Assembly (NCBI GenBank): GCA_016198625.1 | Contig: JACQIH010000038.1 | Coordinates: forward strand, 1 to 5,395 | Length of the DNA: 5,395 nucleotides | Direction: 5' to 3' | Source: Candidatus Aenigmatarchaeota archaeon | GTDB lineage: Archaea; Aenigmatarchaeota; Aenigmatarchaeia; GW2011-AR5 | Shown here: positions 1-2,958 of the stretch, piece by piece | Layout: every line of letters starts with the position of its first letter | Numbering within the stretch: position 1 is the stretch's first letter | Notes under the pieces: generated by a model | Told to the model about the DNA's origin: nothing | Seen by the model: the letters and a program-made list of their open reading frames with translations, nothing else | The model's database searches: none | Program-made: the position numbers and the translations under genes

Positions 1-486
1 GGAATGCATCACGACGCTGCGCGCGTTGTTGTCCGTGAGCAGCTTCAATGCATCGGAAAAGGCGGTCTTTTTTTCTTCTGAATTTCTGGCATGTATCTGC
101 AGAGGCTTTTTCAGCTGGTTGGATAGTTCAATAAACTGGATGAAAGCATCTTCGGCGCGCCTCCGCTTTTCCTGCTCCTTCACCCAGAAATAGTCGATGC
201 CCACTTCGCCGATGCTGACAAGATTTTTCCTGTTGTCCTTTATGAACTGGAGCATCTCGTCGATTTCTTTTCCGGAAGCTGACGCCGCGCCTTCGGGATG
301 GATGCCTGCCGAGGAAAAAACAAACTTGGGATATTTTTTGGAAAGCTCCAAAGACTGTTTTGCTTCTTCAATATCTGTTGCTATGTTTATGAGCGCCCTG
401 ATTTTGTTCATGGATTCTTTGACAACATCATCAGGATTGTCCATCAGGATTACGTGGCAGTGGACGTCAATGCCTTTTACAGTCAT
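1..486 (-). CDS. TatD-family metal-dependent hydrolase, C-terminus cut by window edge
   Basis: The gene reads from the ATG at 486-484 to the left edge without a stop, giving 162 visible residues of a family usually about 250-260 long, so roughly the last 100 are outside. An in-frame TAA lies seven codons upstream of the ATG, with no other start between. Visible TatD/amidohydrolase-type TIM-barrel signatures, in order: the metal-binding D-V-H-C-H at residues 7-11, G-I-H-P-E at 61-65, G-E-V-G-I-D-Y at 93-99 (E94 is the expected metal-bridging Glu), Q-I-H-A-R at 130-134 (H132 a metal ligand), and M-H-S at 160-162, where the family has its conserved H-x-F-S-G. The last catalytic Asp would lie beyond the window. 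There is no signal peptide, so it is cytoplasmic. Characterised TatD proteins are 3'-5' exonucleases or D-aminoacyl-tRNA deacylases; the substrate cannot be assigned here. It follows the transglutaminase-like gene by 21 nt. Family assignment is firm, exact function is not. Confidence 0.9.
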   Translation of the reverse strand, partial: MTVKGIDVHCHVILMDNPDDVVKESMNKIRALINIATDIEEAKQSLELSKKYPKFVFSSAGIHPEGAASASGKEIDEMLQFIKDNRKNLVSIGEVGIDYFWVKEQEKRRRAEDAFIQFIELSNQLKKPLQIHARNSEEKKTAFSDALKLLTDNNARSVVMHS

Positions 487-500
487 ACTATGTAAATTAA

Positions 501-517
501 GATATAATTATATAATT
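501..517 (-). promoter_or_regulatory. TATA-like AT-rich element upstream of the tatD-type gene
   Basis: A run made only of A and T after the first base covers this interval. Its centre is about 24 nt from the ATG at 486, the spacing expected of an archaeal TATA box when transcription starts at or next to the start codon. No Shine-Dalgarno-like sequence precedes the ATG, which also fits a leaderless message. The element overlaps the last codons of the upstream gene (stop at 510-508). The AT-richness could be incidental, and the genes could instead be read as one operon. Confidence 0.4.
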
Positions 518-1398
518 CTAAAATCGAGCAGAAATTTTTCGCCATTTGAGGTCATTATTGGCGGTGAACTATCAAAATAAAACTGATCAATCAACAAAGG
601 AATTGGCTGGAAATAAGCATACAACCCTCTGTCTATTGCCTTTTCATCTAGAGGTCGGTTGGAAACAACGGATACAGTAGGATCCACAGTATGCCAACCT
701 TCACCATCAAAGAATTCCACCCATTTGTGTTCTTCTGATTTTCCTGGTTGGATGGACCTGAACAAAGGCTCCCCATCAATACATCTGTTGATGACATATC
801 TTCCTGATGATCTGGCGTAATGACTGCCCATACGGAGAAAATACCTCAAAAAATCAGCAAACTGATTGCAATTTCCTTTCCTTTCTTTAATAATTCTGTT
901 TATCGGAGTTACTAATCCCATATTTTTTGCTGCGTCTAAATCATAAGTCAGATGTTCCCTCATCCATCCTAGAATCTTGAATAAATCGTCCCTGACCTTC
1001 CCACCAAGTCTTAGTTCTTCATACAATCTTTGTGTAGCCTCGTAGAATTCTCCAAGCTCCTTGTCTTTCTGAACTGGAGGCATACGAAGCCTTCTCTCTT
1101 CTAATTTAATTCTTATTTCTATAGGATCTTTTATTGAAACCTTTCTTTGTCCTTTAAAGATGCGGCATATATCGCCGCTTTCTTTGGTAAGACCTTCAAC
1201 TACTATTTCTTCTGCAGGGTCTATAAAATCAGCAAGCCCGTAATTCCCAGCTATATCTATTCTGACACTGCCATTGTATTCATTGCCGTTGAGCACCGGC
1301 GAGTACCTTAAAACTAACGTTCTCTGAGTGTTATACTTCATTCCAAAAGGCAGTTTTCTGCCCGTTTCAAACGCGAATCCTTTTCGAACCCAAGTCAT
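508..1398 (-). CDS. Transglutaminase-like superfamily cysteine enzyme
   Basis: A 296-residue protein with the Cys-His-Asp triad of the transglutaminase/papain-like fold. C177 lies in K-G-N-C-N-Q-F-A-D-F-L, at the start of the usual catalytic helix. H224 lies in E-H-K-W-V-E-F-F, and D239 in G-W-H-T-V-D-P-T. The order, spacing and H-x-W-x-E-x-F...D-P-T pattern match archaeal and bacterial transglutaminase-like proteins, most of which are proteases, amidases or uncharacterised rather than true cross-linkers. Residues 1-105 form a leading domain rich in predicted beta strands; residues 110-175 look helical. There is no signal peptide or membrane segment, so it should be cytoplasmic. It starts 65 nt after the pcm stop and ends 21 nt before the tatD-type ATG. 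Two hand-counted lines gave about 37% GC, well below its neighbours, which suggests a different origin. The start at 1398 is preceded by A-G-G-A only 2 nt away, a weak ribosome site. Substrate unknown. Confidence 0.85.
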   Translation of the reverse strand: MTWVRKGFAFETGRKLPFGMKYNTQRTLVLRYSPVLNGNEYNGSVRIDIAGNYGLADFIDPAEEIVVEGLTKESGDICRIFKGQRKVSIKDPIEIRIKLEERRLRMPPVQKDKELGEFYEATQRLYEELRLGGKVRDDLFKILGWMREHLTYDLDAAKNMGLVTPINRIIKERKGNCNQFADFLRYFLRMGSHYARSSGRYVINRCIDGEPLFRSIQPGKSEEHKWVEFFDGEGWHTVDPTVSVVSNRPLDEKAIDRGLYAYFQPIPLLIDQFYFDSSPPIMTSNGEKFLLDFRII

Positions 1399-1427
1399 GG
1401 TCCTTTTAATTTAAATTAACTTTAAGT
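1399..1427 (-). promoter_or_regulatory. Candidate promoter of the transglutaminase-like gene
   Basis: The 65-nt gap after pcm is very AT-rich next to this start. Read on the minus strand, C-T-T-A-A-A-G-T at 1427-1420 is centred about 25 nt before the ATG, where a TATA box of a leaderless gene would sit. A second run of A and T lies at 1404-1419, too close to the ATG for a TATA box. A-G-G-A at 1404-1401 is the only ribosome-site-like string, with a 2-nt spacer. The gene may therefore have its own promoter rather than depend on read-through from pcm. Modest support only. Confidence 0.3.
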
Positions 1428-1463
1428 GTTTTAGTACTGCACAGACGTAATTAGAATAATGAG

Positions 1464-2102
1464 TTATCTATACCCGTGCTTCCCTTTCAGCGGCACGAAG
1501 GCGTAGTAGCCGAGGAATGTCTTTTTGATTTCCTTGTCCTTCTCGACAAGAAATAGCTCGTCGCCGACGGTGATAACAAGCCGCCCGCCTTCCTTTAATT
1601 GTTCTGTCAAGGCCTGCGGTATGTCGGGCGCAGCAGCCGTGACGATGATGCGATCGTAAGGAGCTTCTTTGCCGTAGCCAAGAGAGCCGTCGTGAAGGAT
1701 GACGAAGACGTTTTTGTACCCGCATCGCGCCAAGTTGTCCTGCGCGAAGCGCGCCAGCTCGGGAATAAATTCCGTCGTTATCACTTTACCCTTCCCGCCA
1801 ACTATTTCCGCTAAAATTGCTGCCTGATAGCCTGACCCCGCGCCGACTTCGAGTATTTTCATGCCTGAAGCTGGCTGCAAGGCTTCGGTCATCGCCGCGA
1901 CCGTGAGAGGCTGCGATATCGTCTGCCCCGCGGCTATGGGCAGCGGCTCGTTGGCGTAGGCGTATTCCTTGTATTGCGGCAGCACGAATTCCTCGCGCGG
2001 CACTTTCCTGAAGGCGGCAATGATTTCTTCTGTCCTGAGAAAGCCCATATCTATTATTTCCCTGACAAGCCGCCCCCTTTTTTCAGCGAGAACCATTAAC
2101 AT
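1464..2102 (-). CDS. pcm: Protein-L-isoaspartate O-methyltransferase
   Basis: A 212-residue protein of normal length for this enzyme (EC 2.1.1.77), which transfers a methyl group from S-adenosylmethionine to L-isoaspartyl residues of damaged proteins so that they revert to aspartate. An N-terminal helical region (1-50) precedes the family hallmark G-Q-T-I-S-Q-P at 59-65, which contributes to substrate and SAM binding. SAM motif I is I-L-E-V-G-A-G-S-G-Y at 83-92, with E111 as the acidic residue after the second strand, H-D-G-S-L-G at 137-142, and P-Y-D-R-I-I-V-T-A-A-A-P at 148-159. The C-terminal V-P-L-K-G-K-H-G-Y at 203-211 is also family-typical. The first ATG (2102-2100) is followed two codons later by another (2096-2094), and either could be the start. 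I kept the first because it lies 27 nt from the central TATA-like element. It is divergent from the CoA-binding gene and first of three co-directional genes. Cytoplasmic. Confidence 0.96.
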   Translation of the reverse strand: MLMVLAEKRGRLVREIIDMGFLRTEEIIAAFRKVPREEFVLPQYKEYAYANEPLPIAAGQTISQPLTVAAMTEALQPASGMKILEVGAGSGYQAAILAEIVGGKGKVITTEFIPELARFAQDNLARCGYKNVFVILHDGSLGYGKEAPYDRIIVTAAAPDIPQALTEQLKEGGRLVITVGDELFLVEKDKEIKKTFLGYYAFVPLKGKHGYR

Positions 2103-2125
2103 AATATCGCCGAAGAAGATTTAGG

Positions 2126-2132
2126 TTTTAAT
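2126..2132. promoter_or_regulatory. Shared central TATA-like element between divergent genes
   Basis: The 52-nt gap between the pcm start (2102) and the CoA-binding gene start (2155) has one clear AT-rich core, T-T-T-T-A-A-T at 2126-2132. Its centre is 27 nt from the pcm ATG and 26 nt from the CoA-binding ATG. Both distances suit an archaeal TATA box with transcription starting at the start codon, and neither gene has a convincing Shine-Dalgarno site. One TATA/TFB assembly site could serve both directions. Position and base content are seen; the promoter role is inferred. Confidence 0.45.
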
Positions 2133-2154
2133 CCTTGAACTCTAATGCTGAATA

Positions 2155-2568
2155 ATGGAAATCCCTGACATTGCAGAAATCCTCAGAACATCGAGGAAAA
2201 TAGCCTTCGTCGGCTGCTCCCGGGACCCTGCCAAGGACGCGCACACGGTGCCGGCGTATATGCAGGCGCAAGGCTACCGAATAATACCCGTGAATCCCTC
2301 TGCCTCAGAAATTTTAGGCGAGAAATGCTATCCGTCATTGTCCGCGCTGGGAGAAAGGCCTGACATCGTCGATATTTTCCGTCCTAGCAATGAGGTGATG
2401 GGAATAGTGAAGGAAATCCTGAGACTGACGGAAGAGGTAAAGCCCAGTGTAATCTGGACCCAGCTCGGCATCGAAGATGATGAAGCAAGGAAGCTCGCTG
2501 AGCACAACAGCATAGTTTTTGTCGAGAACAAGTGCATAATGGTCGAGCACAGAAAGCTGCTCGGCTGA
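2155..2568 (+). CDS. CoA-binding domain protein, YccU type
   Basis: A 137-residue single-domain protein of the CoA-binding family 2 type (YccU/YneT-like), matching the family's usual length of about 135-145. It is a lone Rossmann fold. The first strand and nucleotide loop are I-A-F-V-G-C-S-R-D-P at 16-25, followed by P-V-N-P at 45-48 at the end of the second strand, V-D-I-F-R-P-S at 72-78, W-T-Q-L-G-I at 101-106, and the terminal E-N-K-C-I-M-V-E-H at 124-132, all recognisable family positions. The same fold forms the CoA-binding domain of acyl-CoA and succinyl-CoA synthetases, but the catalytic parts are absent here. Members bind CoA (or a related nucleotide) in the cytoplasm, and their physiological role is poorly defined. 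The ATG at 2155 is 26 nt from a TATA-like core shared with pcm. The gene is alone on the plus strand and convergent with the lipoprotein gene. Confidence 0.92.
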   Translation: MEIPDIAEILRTSRKIAFVGCSRDPAKDAHTVPAYMQAQGYRIIPVNPSASEILGEKCYPSLSALGERPDIVDIFRPSNEVMGIVKEILRLTEEVKPSVIWTQLGIEDDEARKLAEHNSIVFVENKCIMVEHRKLLG

Positions 2569-2576
2569 TTGTAATA

Positions 2577-2581
2577 TTTTT
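2577..2581 (+). terminator. T-tract after the CoA-binding gene
   Basis: Five consecutive T residues, within the AT-rich stretch 2569-2584, begin 9 nt after the stop codon. Short T-tracts are enough for archaeal RNA polymerase to terminate, and no stem precedes this one. It is the only termination-like signal on the plus strand before the opposing gene. Confidence 0.35.
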
Positions 2582-2607
2582 CTAAAGGGAAATGAGGGTA
2601 GAGGGAG

Positions 2608-2650
2608 AAAAACCGAAACAGATTGGAAGTTGCGAAGCAACTTCATTCGG
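2608..2650 (-). terminator. Hairpin plus T5 terminator for the lipoprotein/cysteine-rich unit
   Basis: On the minus strand, 14 nt after the lipoprotein stop, there is an 8-bp perfect inner stem (2626-2633 with 2637-2644) with a 3-nt loop. An outer 5-bp stem (C-C-G-A-A at 2650-2646 with T-T-C-G-G at 2617-2613) encloses it, with 8 unpaired bases on one side and 1 on the other. Five T residues (2612-2608) follow the outer stem directly, then a pyrimidine-rich stretch. This is the layout of an intrinsic terminator. In an archaeon the T-run alone could terminate, and the stem could protect the mRNA 3' end instead. Confidence 0.6.
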
Positions 2651-2664
2651 CTCTTCTGCTCCTC

Positions 2665-2847
2665 TTAGCCAAACTTCTTGTCTATGTCGTCGAGCGTCCG
2701 CGAGACGTCCTCGACGTCGCCGCTTATGTTCGTCACGGCTTCGCCCACCTCGCGCTCGCTTTTTATCGTCGTTGCCGGGCCGCCGACGCAGCCTGACAGG
2801 AAGACTACGGACGTCAGAATAAGAAACATCAGGAGCAGCCTGGCCAT
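2665..2847 (-). CDS. Small coiled-coil lipoprotein
   Basis: With the start chosen here the product has 60 residues. An Arg at position 3 and a hydrophobic core at 4-16 lead to a lipobox L-S-G-C at 17-20, with C20 the expected lipidated residue. The mature part is only about 41 residues: a short G/P/T-rich spacer and then an amphipathic helix. Hydrophobic residues sit at V34, V38, I41, V45, V48, L52, I55 and F59, a strict alternation of 4 and 3 over about four heptads, which predicts a coiled coil reminiscent in design of Braun-type lipoproteins. In-frame ATGs at 2919 and 2898 would add 24 or 17 mostly polar, charged residues before the signal peptide. I prefer 2847 because it gives a normal n-region, but it lacks a good ribosome site. 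The stop of the large cysteine-rich gene is 111 nt upstream (39 nt from the 2919 ATG), so co-transcription is likely. I recognise no named family. Confidence 0.75.
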   Translation of the reverse strand: MARLLLMFLILTSVVFLSGCVGGPATTIKSEREVGEAVTNISGDVEDVSRTLDDIDKKFG

Positions 2848-2958
2848 CTTCTTCTCGTCGAAACCGGAACGGAAATCCTGCGCTCGAGCTGTGTTCATTG
2901 ATAAGACCTCGCTTTTCATTCTTTTGTCATCCCAGATTTGTTTTTTTCTTATGCTTGA

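Noticed and set aside
197..580. A 127-codon plus-strand open frame opposite the left-edge gene
   Set aside because: It lies antisense to the TatD-type gene and the end of the transglutaminase-like gene, both of which have clear family motifs. Its translation has no recognisable domain.
2626..2644. The perfect inverted repeat considered as part of a CRISPR array or an insertion-sequence end
   Set aside because: Only one copy exists in the window, with no spacer periodicity, target-site duplication or transposase. Its position after a stop codon and the adjoining T-run fit a terminator better.
2592..2822. A plus-strand frame of 76 codons across the hairpin and lipoprotein gene
   Set aside because: It is antisense to the lipoprotein, Arg/Ser-rich, and spans a terminator-like structure with no ribosome site.
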